64,000 nt of DNA. Origin: Harmonia axyridis. Its lineage: Eukaryota > Arthropoda > Insecta > Coleoptera > Coccinellidae. Numbering within the stretch: the stretch's first letter is position 1; each line of letters starts with the position of its first letter. Shown here piece by piece: positions 22,602 to 33,405 of this stretch. The stretch lies in contig NC_059502.1 in the NCBI RefSeq assembly GCF_914767665.1, forward strand, positions 55,038,031-55,102,030, read 5' to 3'. Made by a program: the position numbers and the translations under genes. The notes beneath the pieces are model-generated. The model was not told the origin of the DNA. It was given only the letters and a program-made list of their open reading frames with translations, and did no database searches.

Positions 22602-25556
22602 CAGGGCCGTAGCTAGAAATGAATTTAAGGTAGGGCAATGAAGGTTACAGGTAGGGCAGAAGTAAAAAATTGTACTCGATGTGATCTGATGAATCAATTT
22701 TCATCGTACCTACTTTTGAGTGTATGGTAGTATGTATATATAAAAATATTTATTTCTTCAGTTTATATTATTTCTTTCAACATGTTGTGATTAATATAAT
22801 GATGATAAAAAACTTCCTCAAAACAGCTGAATCCTTCGATTTGTCATATTATTAAATATGCGAAGGACTTCATTCAGATCAACAGACTGAGTCCTTCTCT
22901 TTTCAAAGGCCAGAAATACCATGCCTGCCATTCTTTCGTGACTCATTGACAGCCTCTGAGGTCTATTGATTGCAGTTAAGGTTGAAAAAGTAGATTCACA
23001 AACAGCAGTGCTACATCCTATGGTCGCCACAGATGCAAAGAGTTCATATGTATCTTTGAAAGCCTCTCGCTGTCTGTACAAAACTTGCACTATGTCTTCT
23101 GTTTTATCCTCACGACGACTCAAATAAGCTTTAACCACTGTAGCCTCTTCATTTGATGGAATTGTTATACCTGAAAAGTTAATTTAAATTGTGAATTGAA
23201 TATGAATAAACAAGCGTAATATTTTAGAAGCAGCAACATCATTTTGTTAATTGCCTTACACTCACCTAAATTTTTCAAAGGTTCCATTTTGTTCACATCC
23301 AACTCATCGAGACTCGCTACAGAATTTAACAGATCATCGTTGTCTGAAAACCTTCTCTGTAATTCAGCAACTAGTATGTCCAATGTTTCGAAATACTCAG
23401 ATTTAAATGGTTGATCTTCTTCATTTTGTTTCGTTGAGGAACAGGAAGAGTCAAACATCAAGTAGTCATCCATGCGATTAGATCTTCTGACTTGCCTTTT
23501 TTGGGTGTGAGTCCTATTTTCAGAATCAATGCTTGTCATAGATTTAGCTTCTTCCAAAATTTGATGATACATTTCATCTGTTCTCAATTTTGTGATTTCA
23601 TTTTGGACGCAATTTATGATTATTAGGGCGTCTTTCAATCCTGCGCTTCGGGCTTGTAAACTTGCATCTGCAGGCTGAAGCATGGATAGTATTTTTTTGG
23701 CCACAACCATAGCCATTCGGAATTCCAAATTAAGCATAATTTTTTTGATGCCGACACTCTTGGCAACGTCGTCACCATTGAATCTGTCATTTTTCATTTT
23801 ATCTAAAGTTAGCAAAATCTCTGAATAATTATCGTTTACAACTTTTGTAACCGCCAAGTGTCCTGACCAACGTTGTTCGAGTAATCTGCCAATTATTTTT
23901 CCACCATACATTGCAGCTATTTTTCCATGATGAAAGAACTCATGTAACATGATGCATTGATCAAAAAATAAACGGATGAAAGTCATTTCAGAGATAGTCC
24001 TGATAACTATTAAATGTAAGCGGTGGTTATAACAGTGGACATAAGGAATTTTTCGGCCCAATTGATTCTCTATTCTAGTCGCAACTCCTGAAACTTTTCC
24101 GCTCATAACACTTGCTCCATCATAGCATTGGCTTAGCATACGGGAGAGATCAATGCCATTTTTCGTAAGAGTGTTTAAAGTTAATTCGGTAAATGTTGCT
24201 GCATCAAGATGTTCAGTTGTTGTAACTGTCAGCAACGACTCATTGACGATTCCATCCTTAACGTAACGTATTGCTATAGCAATATTTTCACGATTATTCT
24301 TATCCCTCGTTCCATCTTCCATTAGAGTGAACCAATTCACGTCAGATTCCTTGATATCTTTGACAATGGAGTTCTGTACTACTTGAACCATTGCTTGAAT
24401 TATTTGGTTTTGAATTTCCGGTGAATGATATGTCGCATTTTGTGGTATATGGCTGAAAGCCTCCTTCAAATTCGGATCTTTCATGCACGTGTATTCAAAT
24501 AAATTCTGAAATAATCCTTGTTCTTTTTTTTCCTCCAAAACATAATTTCCTCGCAAAGCTAACTCGTTGACAACTAAAAATTGTATAACTTCAACAATTG
24601 ATTTCATGTAATACCGGTTTTTTTCTAAAACTTCATGATTTATCAAAGTTTCGACACTGCTACCTGTAGATATTCTGCGTAGTTTGTCTTGCCACATCGC
24701 CATGGCTTGTGTATGAGGAATTGATTTCTCATGTTTTGGAAACCCAGTTCTTGTATCACTGGCATTTTTCCAGTTTCTGAATCCTGTGGAAGTATAAGAA
24801 CTTTGTTTGCTTCCATGGGGTAAAAATTGTTGACAAGGATAGCAAAAAGCAGCATCTCTCTCGACCGAATACTGCAACCATTTATATCGCTTAAACCAAT
24901 CCGCAACAAAGGCCCTATTATTTTCTTTGGGATATATATTTAAAATAATTTGTTTTATCGGTTCTCCGATTCGTGCAATATCCGAAGGAATACCATAGTT
25001 AATTCTATTTCTACCAACCTGTTTTGCCAAACTAGTTTCCATAGAACTAGGAGTGGGTTTTGAGCAATGGGGTTCATCGTGATGAATTCCCTCTTCAACT
25101 CTTCGTTTTTTGGTAAAGAAAGTCCTTATATCCATCGCTAAATGAGTCAATCAACACTTCACTTCACTTCAATAAACAAACAATTATTTCGCTAAACTCT
25201 ATTTTGGGTTATATGGGGATCCCCCTACCAAGGGGCGTATATTCCAGTACAGGTCCCATACATACTTCAAATGCCATCTATGTGCGGAATCAAGAAAATA
25301 AGCACATGAGGTGCTTCTGAAAATACAGCGTGCTGTATATATACAATGACCACGGTGCACTCTATTGATGTAGTTCGCAATCTCTAACAACTCGTGATTA
25401 ATTCAGAATTGATTTGCGAGTGATAATTTTTTCCTCACGTCACATAATGAAATTTCCTTTGAATATTATTTAAATTGTTACTATTTTTTAAGGTAGGGCA
25501 TTGAAAATTAAAGGTAGGGCATTGCCCCATAATGCCCCCCCCTGGCTACGGCCCTG
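22602..25556 (-). mobile_element. Intact autonomous hAT transposon, copy 2
   Basis: Same 2955-bp length, termini and interior as 5290-8244, shifted by exactly 17312 bases throughout, so no indel separates the copies. Lines compared by eye showed no substitution, and both translated exons are identical. It has its own exact 8-bp duplication, different from that of copy 1, so the two are independent insertions rather than a segmental duplication. Confidence 0.97.
22818..25135 (-). CDS. hAT transposase, two exons (740 aa), copy 2
   Basis: Exon 1 25135-23266 and exon 2 23170-22818 surround the same 95-bp intron as in copy 1, giving an identical 740-residue protein with zinc finger C98/C101, catalytic-region D274 and D339, and the CESTFS dimerisation block with E682. 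The gene lies antisense to the LINE ORF1 that it interrupts. No stop, frameshift or missing key residue is seen, so it should be functional if transcribed. Confidence 0.93.
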
Positions 25557-25564
25557 CGAATGAA
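25557..25564 (+). repeat. 8-bp target duplication, hAT copy 2 (right)
   Basis: 'cgaatgaa', identical to 22594-22601. Confidence 0.97.
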
Positions 25565-26633
25565 TGTGACACGGATGCGAACTCCCAGAAAGACGGCAAA
25601 TTTAACGATGTTAAATGTACATATTGTACTAAAAGAGTGGAGGATTATGTGAAGTGTGGAAAGTGTTTTAAAAATTCTCACAAATTATGTCTTGCACGAG
25701 ATAGAAATTTGGGAAATACACATACAGTACATGTGAACATGAGAGGTTAGAAACTCATAAAAATTCAACAGAATTAAAAGACTCAACTGTTCAGAATGAA
25801 ATGCTGGAATTTGAAAACAACTATCTCAAACAATTGATCAAGTAAATATCCGAGATGAACCAAATCCTGATGCAAAACAATATCCTTTCATCAGAAAAAA
25901 TTGAGTTCCTAGAAGGTTACAAAAAACATGAAATGAAAACATATTTGCAAGCAACACAAAAAACTAAATCGTCAACTTCAAACAAATCACATCAAGTCAC
26001 AATGAGGTTGAATAATGGTTCTAAACAAACTACTGCAGAAACATGCATAGAAGATAATGAAACATCTGACCTACCACCTATGAACATAGATATAAAACAC
26101 AAGGGTAACCTAGAAATTGTTTCGAAGAACGTCAACAATTCAAAAACAACTATGGAAAAAGATGAAATAGAACATATCGGAAGAATTCATCTCTATCAGG
26201 TCACAAAGGCATAAGAAACCAAAAGTTAGTACTGGACCATTAAAATCTATAAAAGCAGACAAGCAAGAAGAAATTATGGCTGTTTATATCCCAAATAAAA
26301 GCGAATGTAGAGGATGAAGTTGTAAAAGACTATGTAAGAAGAAATGGTAATTTATAAGAGAACGAAGTAAGTGTAAAACAACTAAACACTAAAAACCAAG
26401 AATATTTGACCTAAAAATGTGTGTTAGTCAGTGTTCCCCTGAAAATGAAGAAGAATATTTACAAAAATGATTTTTGGCCAATAGGAATCAAATGTTGAAG
26501 ACTTGATTTCCAAAGAGGAGAACTAGAACCATACATTTTAAAGAACTATATGTAATTAACATTTCGTTTTCATATTATATATTTGTATGTGTATGAATGT
26601 GATTGAGAATGAAGAGCTATTATTATTATTATG

Positions 26634-28558
26634 CAGGTTGTCCAGTAAAGACCACGTCAAACCGAGGGAGAATGTAGATCAAAGGATAATCCACAAAATT
26701 ACCATTATAAAAGTCTTACCGTTTTCGAGATATTTTTTTTTTTTTGGGAAATAATGAATTTTTGGCCCTTTCAATAGTTTTGTCCTTACGGTTGGTACAA
26801 TTTTAAACCTTTCTGGTTAATTTTGTCAGTAAAATTTCCGAAGAATGATTTCAACGTTCACATTAAAAACATCCTCCGAACATTTTAAAGGGGGGCTATG
26901 AGAAATATTTTTATTGGAAATTTTGGTAGTGGATTATTTTGTTCATGAAGTTTAGCCCATCGTAGTGGAACCAAAATGTACCAAGCTACTGCTGCACATT
27001 ACACCAATAAATTGTCTATTTTATAGTGATTTCAAAGAGGTATCACACAAGTCATTTGTTATTCAAAGAAAAAAGATATGGCTGTTTTTATCCAAATGGT
27101 ACGTTTCTGATAAAATCAAGTTTGTCAATTCTGTTGAGAAATCTTCTATGTTGCATTACTTAGTGAACAATGGCAATTGTTTACGTGCGAAAATATTACT
27201 CGTATAATTATTCACATCAACGAAATTCAATTTTGCGAAAACATCATGCAGATCCTGATTTTTTCAATGAGATCGTTTGGAGCGACAAGTCTTCCTATAC
27301 CAAGGATGGGTACATGAATCTCCACAATTTGCATAGCTGGAATATCATAAATTCACAAGAGGTGAGAGAAGATAGATCACAATATCGGTTCAAGATCAAT
27401 TTATGGACTGGAATATTTGATGGTGCAATTTTGGGCCCGATCGAACTGCCGCCATCACTGAACGCAAACAATTATTTGGAATTTTTAACTAACCAGCTGC
27501 CCATTTTATTGGAAGATGTGCCACTGGCGCTGCGACGTAGTCTGTGGTTTCAACATGATGGATGCCCAGCACATTACGGACTCGAAGTTACCGCACATTT
27601 GAATAGAACTGATTCCCACCGGTGGATTGGAAGAGGAGGTGGAATTTTGTGGCCTCTAGTTCACCTGACCTAAATCCTATGGACTTGAGTTATTGGGGCT
27701 GCCTAAAAGACAGAGTATACGCAACACCCATACGTGATGAAGCCGAATTGAGAGAACGCATCCGCAATTCGGCTTCATCACGTATGGGTGTTGCGTATAC
27801 TTTGTCTTTTAGGAAGCCCCAATATTAAAAGTCCAGAGGATTTAGGTCTTCATGTACCCATCCTTTGTACAGGAAGACTCGTCGCCCCAAATGATCTTAT
27901 TAAAAAAATCTGGATCTGCATGATGTTTTCGCGAAATTTGCCGGCAAATATGAATTTCGTTGAGGTGAATAATTATGCGAGTAATATTTTCGCACGTAAA
28001 CAATTGCCATTGTTCACTTAGTAATGCAACATGGAAGATTTCTTAACAGAATTGACAAATTTTATTTTGTCAGAAACGTACCCATTTGGATAAATACAGC
28101 CATATCTTTTTTCTTTGAATACCAAATGACCTGTGTGATAACTTTTCGAAATCACTATAAAATAGACAATTTATTGGTGTAATGTGCAGCAGTAGCTCGG
28201 TACATTTTGGTTCCACTACGATGGGCTAAAGTTCATGAACAAAATAATCCACTACCAAAATTTCCAATAAAATTATTTCTCATAGCTTCCCTTCAAAACG
28301 TTCGGAGGATGTTTTTAATGTAAACGTTAAAATCATTCTTCAGCAATATTTTACTGAAAAAATTAACCAAAAAGGTGTAGAATTGTACCAACCGTAAGGA
28401 CAAAACTATTGAAAGGGGCAAAAATTCATTATTTCCCAAAAACAAAAAATATCTCGGAAACGGTAAGACTTTTATAATGGGAATTTTGTCATAGCAGGTT
28501 GGTTATCCTTTGATCTACATTCTCCCTCGGTTTGACGTGGTCTTTACGGGACACCCAG
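26634..28558. mobile_element. Mariner-like element as a giant inverted duplication
   Basis: The left arm (26634-27750) starts CAGGTTGTCCAGTAAAGACC and the right arm (27765-28558) ends with the inverse of CTGGGTGTCCCGTAAAGACC followed by TA. The two arms are inverted copies separated by 14 bases. The right arm lacks about 350 bp matching left-arm positions 27320-27668. The left arm contains transposase coding sequence, and the right arm repeats its flanks in reverse. Arm identity is high but not perfect. Confidence 0.88.
27216..27770 (+). pseudogene. Mariner-like transposase (DD41D-type), broken
   Basis: The frame reads HQRNSILRKHHADPDFFNEI then VWSDKSSYTKDGYMNLHNLH (first catalytic D), INLWTGIFDGAILGP, LPPSLNANNYLEFL, WFQHDGCPAHYG (second D) and RWIGRGGGILW. 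A frameshift near 27650 moves to SSPDLNPMDLSYWGCLKDRV with the third D, ending ELRERIRNSAS. Domain order and spacing fit the same group as the fragment at 14871-15281. The N-terminal DNA-binding region is not recognisable upstream. The gene stops where the inverted second arm begins. Confidence 0.8.
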
Positions 28559-29109
28559 TATAATAAGTACGACTATATTACTATTCATTATTCAAGATTT
28601 TGCATATCATCAATTCATGCTCTGCTAGTTTCTATCAGACCGAGACAGTTCAGTCTGAGGTTACACCGGGCCTTCTCCAATTAGCGTTGTTGCTTCATGT
28701 AACCACATCGTTTGTCTATTAGAAAATGATATCAACCACCTGTACCCAGTCAATAACATCCTCGTTTGGAATAGCCCAAAGAACCATTCTCGCAAATTCT
28801 CATACTAACTAATTATAAGTTCGGAAAATCTGCTAACATATTTCGTATGAATGAACATGTCGCAATAGAATCATAGGAATATCGATTTCTGAATCTAGTG
28901 CTCCTCATTATTAGATAGAGAACTAGAGCGTACTCGATGTACGGAATGGAAGTAGCAAGTAAAATAATTGTCAGATTTCCGAACGAAAAAAGCCCAGAAA
29001 ATATCCAGAAAGTCGAGAGCTTTTGCGCTCTTGTTGATATGCCGATTCATACTGAGTTGGACTCGCGTTCATTTATGCGCCAATGGAGCTTTTAGAGATC
29101 TCAGAACTT
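28559..29109. other. No gene seen
   Basis: About 550 bases without recognisable content. Confidence 0.35.
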
Positions 29110-29300
29110 TAGGTATATAGGAGATAACATGAACTGTGATTGAAATAGAGCAATACAAAAAATTGTCAACTTCAAACAAACAAAAAAGCATGTGTAAATG
29201 TGATATCAGTATTAGCAGAGGAAATGTAAACGGGGCATCATACATTTCAACGTATGATACAAGAGGTTCGTGAATTTGTTTACAGAATAAGCTGACATAT
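29110..29300 (+). repeat. Copy of the 14690-14870 internal mariner segment
   Basis: Shares 'cagtattagcagaggaaatg', 'ggggcatcatacatttcaac', 'gtatgatacaagag' and 'ttacagaataagctgacat' with 14690-14870 in the same order. The coding part that follows in the mariner-like element at 14402-16025 is absent here, so this is a fragment of a related element. Confidence 0.75.
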
Positions 29301-30465
29301 TTATGAAAGGTGTAACTAAATAAGTGTAAAACATTTGAGGAGGTGATTCCTCTTCGAAAAAAAAGATAGGATCCTTCATATAATTTCATTGGAGCATCCC
29401 TACAGCCCCTTGAAAGGGGTAAGTACATAAAATTTGTAAATTTTTTTCACAAGCACTAAAAAAGTTACAAAATTGAAATTAACCTGAAGTTTTCTACTAT
29501 AAAAAAGACACTTAGCCAGTAATTTATTTGGTTTACCCCATGATTGTAAGGGGTGGAAAACGCAACCCCTAAAATTTATTTCCAATGTAACTTTTTGTCT
29601 TATCATTTGTTTACCATTTAAAAATTTATTTCCGATAGCCTGTTTTATTCTGAGATTTTTTGTTCAGATTTTGTTTAGATTCATATAATTTTATAATATG
29701 AGAGTATGGGAGCTGGTATAGGAAGAGGAGGCAGTTTGGCAGAAGCCTCAACATTTATAGAGGATGCGTTCGAAGTATCATTTTGTTGTAAACTATGATA
29801 AATTGACAAACCTTCATAATAAAAGTTTTCAGTTTCCTTTTCTTATTTTCTCGTGAGTATCAGATTCTGTATCATCATCTAATAAAATTATAACCAATTT
29901 ATGATATTCCGAAAATCGATCGAAAACCTTTTAGATATCATTGAACCTTGCCTGTAATTGTCCCCTTTTCGAGGTGTCCGATATACTTTGTTTTGCGATT
30001 ATGTAAAATTCAGACATTCGGCTAACGTATGTTTTTTAACGTTTGATTTCAAATCTTTCGAGGTTACTCATATTTAGTGAATTAATTGATGAAATAATAA
30101 ATTTAAAATGTAATTTGTAATGAATTGAATGAAGGGCAAATAATGAACGAACTTTATTTGAACTTAATAATAACAGCGAAACTTCTGGAAGAAATCGAAT
30201 ATAAATTTGAATTATTTCAGAATCACCAATGAAAAGAAAAATAAACGAGTTTGTATGTAAGGAATTTTGAATATGTATTTATATTTATTGAATGAACGAT
30301 AAGCGTATGGAACAAGAACATATGATGACGTGTTTTTTGAAGAAACGAGTGAGAAGCGTATGTGGCGATGCGAATATAGTTCGATTTTATTATAATCTAT
30401 ATGAATGATTGAAAAGTGACTTACGTGAAAATCTGAAAATGAAAAAGAACGAAATCATGAAATCG
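29301..30465. other. No gene seen
   Basis: About 1.1 kb of AT-rich sequence. No motif or repeat was identified. Confidence 0.35.
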
Positions 30466-30503
30466 AGGTCATCCGGCTCGAAGGACCAATATGTTAGCAC
30501 TCG
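30466..30503 (-). other. Possible BEL/Pao-like LTR-internal junction
   Basis: On the minus strand 'gtgctaaca' is followed by 'tattggtccttcgagccgg'. I recall TTGGTCCTTCGAGCCGGA-like sequence near the start of the internal region of insect BEL/Pao retrotransposons, just after the CA end of the 5' LTR. No gag/pol coding was found nearby, so this would be a fragment. The call rests on recall alone. Confidence 0.2.
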
Positions 30504-30911
30504 AATGAAAATATAGTGGACTGTATGAAAATGAAGAATCTTAGCTAACACTAGGAAATGCACAACAACCTACACTCGATACTAATTCTCCTCTGCTTGG
30601 GGATCCCCTCTTATCTGGAACTTCAACACCATTTTGTAGCTTGAACACTTATATTAATATATGAGATTCATATACACCGATAATCATCAATCAACTATGT
30701 AACAATATGTTCCAAAGTACTTCGCATGCGTACAGTGCCCCTCGAGAACCGTGGTGCATATGAAATAGTAAAATGAACAAAAAAATGAAATATTGCACTA
30801 ACAGGAGCATATGTTCAATTGTTGAAAGCAAATAGAAAAATCCACCAAAAATATAGATAACCATGAACCGAATTGATTATTTCTAATCTGAAAGTTATGT
30901 TGTTGTTCCGG

Positions 30912-31092
30912 AAAAGGATATCGAGGGGACTATCCAAGAATCAAATAAAAGGATATAGGACGTCCCCAAGGAGAAGTGCTAACCGCAGACACGTGTTTCC
31001 GGCTTTCAATCGTCATCAGTACGGTGTAAAAGTGTTAGGATGAACAACATTTGGAAGATTTGATTCCTGAATAGTCCCCTCTATATCCTTTT
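30912..31092. repeat. 35-bp inverted repeat around the ribozyme
   Basis: Arms 30912-30946 and 31058-31092 are inverted copies with three mismatches ('aaaaggatat-gaggggacta' core). They enclose about 110 bases containing the hammerhead ribozyme. The arrangement could close a long stem over the ribozyme in RNA. Confidence 0.8.
30982..31025 (-). ncRNA. Minimal type I hammerhead ribozyme
   Basis: On the minus strand all invariant parts are present in order. Stem I is six pairs: ACCGUA (31025-31020) with UGCGGU (30987-30982), including one U-G pair. Core CUGAUGA lies at 31019-31013. Stem II and loop are 31012-31000, closed by CG/CG and extendable past one mismatch. GAAA is 30999-30996. Stem III is the compact ACAC/GUGU at 30996-30989, followed by C17 at 30988, so self-cleavage is predicted after GUC between 30988 and 30987. 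A tiny stem III with open stem I is the form known from Penelope-like elements and animal retrozymes. The host element is not identified. Confidence 0.85.
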
Positions 31093-31379
31093 ACGTATGT
31101 TGTTCCTGCTGCTATTCCTTGTTGAACTTAGTAGTTGCTCGAAAACCCATTAGGTCTGCCTACGGAAAACACAAACAATTGAGTAAAACAATCGTATGAT
31201 GCGGATGAACTATTATTTTTAATTCGAATGAGCCCACACCCAACACTAGGTATAACGACGAATCAATAGATGTTGCATACATTCTTGATGCGAAAATGTT
31301 CAAGATGAGTGAATTTGCGAATATATGAATAGTGAATCATCTGTGAAATCCGTTGAAATTAAAAAAAATTCATTACAAT
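31093..31379. other. Sequence between ribozyme locus and Harbinger
   Basis: No gene. The nonamer AACACTAGG at 31242-31250 also occurs at 30547-30555, bracketing the ribozyme region; such a pair could be a target duplication, but a 9-mer match over this distance can easily arise by chance. Confidence 0.25.
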
Positions 31380-32688
31380 GGGCCGTATTCATAAAAAAGG
31401 TTATGCTTATACTTGCAGAATATAAAGGAAATCCTTCAGCTCGCATTCATAATATTCCGAGTAAAACCTTATACTAATAGAGTACGAGCATATCCTTCAC
31501 AAAAAGTATTTGGTTATTCATAAACGTTACCTTTTACTCTAAATGAAAAGGATATCCTTCAATAATTTCGAGTGTGGTTAGTAGCAGACTCAGTCGTGAT
31601 CTCAGTGATCAGTTGTAGCGATGGCAGATGTTGTGGAACTGAGAGAGATAAAAGCGTTTATCAACACCTGTTCGTGATTACAAAGAATTATATCGGTTTC
31701 AAGAGGAAAATGTGCAATGGCTTGCTAACAGATTTTTGGGAATGAATAATGCTGAAACTCGAGGAGGTGCGTTATCATCCGTCCTAAAAATTCAGATATG
31801 TTTACGCTATCTCAGTTATCCTGGGTATCAGAAAGGCATTGGTCAAGAACTGGGTGTAAGTCAAGCTACAGTATCTCGTACAGTGACCGCCGTAATTGAC
31901 AGCATAGTGGCGCAATCAAATTACTGGATAAAGTTTCCGTCTACGAACAATGCACTTATGGATGCCAAACAGTTATGGCAAAGCAAATATAGGTTTCCAA
32001 CAGCAATTGGCGTAGTTGACTGTACCCATGTAGGAATTTTTAAACCAAATCGCCATGGTGATGAGTATGTCAAATGTCAACCGGAAAGGTTATCCTACAC
32101 TGAATGTGCAAGCCACTTGTGATGCAAGAGAAATGTTCACTAGTACCGACGTTAGTTGGCCTGGTTCCGTCCACGATTCAAGAATATGGAGAAATTCACA
32201 AATAAGGGTTCAATTACAAAATAAGAATAACGTCGTGCTACTTGCTGGATATGGTTTAAAGCCGTGGCTCATGACTCCATTCCGAAACCCCGCTCCAGGT
32301 GCTGAACTAAATTAAATTAAACTTTTGAAAAAAGAGACAGTGAGAATTGAACGTTGTTTTGGTCAACTGAATTGTCGATTTTCTATATTGCAACATGTTT
32401 GCCGAGTGAAATTGAAGAAAGTGCTTCATAACGTGACAAAATCTTTGAAAGATATCGATTTTTGCAGCACCTGAAGAAGAAGTGCCAGAAGAAGATCACA
32501 CACAGTCACAAGCCAACATGCCAACAACCATTTACTTATTCTTGGAGGATATTCTTGCAAGTATGAGGTTATCATTATGAATTCGAAAAAAAGGAAATGC
32601 TTATACTCTTACCTTTTTCTTCAATTCAAAACCTTATACTTCTACCTTATACTTACAAGGATATTCTTTAGTTTTATGAATACGGCCC
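31380..32688 (+). mobile_element. PIF/Harbinger transposon, decayed
   Basis: Terminal inverted repeats GGGCCGTATTCATAAAA and TTTTATGAATACGGCCC bound 1309 bp containing a HARBI1-like gene. Subterminal motifs such as 'aaggatatcctt' and 'ccttatactt' recur at both ends. The expected 3-bp target duplication is not clean (aat/att). No second Myb-like ORF was recognised, so either it was lost or the element depended on others. Confidence 0.85.
31621..32480 (+). pseudogene. HARBI1-like: Harbinger (HARBI1-like) transposase, broken
   Basis: ATG at 31621 opens MADVVELREIK; a frameshift near 31650 leads into RLSTPVRDYKELYRFQEENV, and then the main frame (31712-32122) gives KGIGQELGVSQATVSRTVTA (helix-turn-helix) and AIGVVDCTHVGIFKP (first catalytic D). 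A second frameshift near 32080 leads to NRKGYPTLNVQATCD and WPGSVHDSRIWRNS (second D). After a stop, RIERCFGQLNCRFSIL supplies the final E. The order and length match the DDE nuclease of HARBI1-type proteins (about 350 residues). At least two frameshifts and one stop make it inactive. Confidence 0.88.
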
Positions 32689-33130
32689 ATTATTCTAGGA
32701 ATACAGATTTCTCGGAAAAAGTAAAAAATTCCGCCTTTCAATATCTATAGGGCAGGATTATAAGACAATCATGAATTGTTTCTTATTGTATTGTTATTTA
32801 TTCTGGAGATATCGAAAAATCCATATCAAAAATTATATATTGAAAATCTATTCGAAATAAACGAATAAATTAATTACATAGAAGCTTAGAAGACAAAGTA
32901 ATAATTCGGCTTTCATAGATGAATTGTCGCTTTAATAATTACTTCATAACTACTTTTTTTGTGGTATTATACAGGGTGATTCAGTAGCTCACCGCAAATA
33001 ATCATTTAATTTTAACAGAAACATTATGGGAACATATATCTGATTCAAATATTTAAGCAAATAAATAGATTTGAAAGTTTCTTTTATGTCTGTTGATATG
33101 ATTTCAACAAAAAATTATACTTAATAACAA
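32689..33130. other. Solo TACAGGGTG end, otherwise nothing
   Basis: At 32970 'tacagggtgattcagtagct' looks like the outer end of a TA-inserting element. No matching inverted end was found downstream, so the element is truncated or its partner lies beyond recognition. Confidence 0.35.
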
Positions 33131-33149
33131 GCATCAGTATTTGGCGAGT

Positions 33150-33405
33150 CTTTCTCGAGCCAAGTTACAAAGTGTGCCCTCTCCGAGGGGTTTGGTATTT
33201 CGTCCCGAATTGCTTGTGAACTCTTCAGTTAGGCAATCCAGTGATCTCTGACTAAGACACACCCTCTCACACCATCGTGGAGAGGTGACTCTGTTACAAC
33301 GAGATGACCCCTATAAATCCGCCGAGGCCAAAATAAGCGTGGCGCGAAACCCATAACGCCATCTGTGGGCAGACAGAGTCACTACACACTCCCCCACCTG
33401 GCCAA
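33150..33405. other. GC-richer island, possible LTR fragment
   Basis: This block stands out from its AT-rich surroundings. On the minus strand it reads 'tgtagtgactctgtctgccc', 'agatggcgttatggg' and 'ggatttataggggtcatctc', which is LTR-like in texture (TG start, TATA-like box). No second LTR, primer-binding site or polyprotein was found. It could also be a fragment of an unrecognised element. Confidence 0.25.

Larger units (their letters stand above)
22587..26632 (+). pseudogene. LINE ORF1 (ORF1-only LINE), split by hAT copy 2
   Basis: ATG GCG TCG AAT GAA at 22587-22601 continues in the same frame at 25565 once the hAT element and one target duplication are set aside: MASNE then CDTDANSQKDGKFNDVKC. 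The protein has a zinc-binding cluster of the form CxxC...CxxC...HxxxC (CTYC, CGKCFKNSHKLC), a helical stretch EMLEFENNYLKQLIK, an acidic or Asn/Thr-rich linker, and a decayed RNA-binding-like end (VEDEVVKDYVRR, LKMKKNIYKNDFWPIG). This is the layout of insect LINE ORF1 proteins. Several stops follow. The sequence then reaches a TAT microsatellite at about 26617-26632 with no reverse transcriptase, so it appears to be an ORF1-only derivative. Confidence 0.7.

Noticed and set aside
5290..25556. Segmental duplication as explanation for the twin hAT copies
   Set aside because: Identity stops exactly at the TIRs and the target duplications differ, so two independent insertions fit better.
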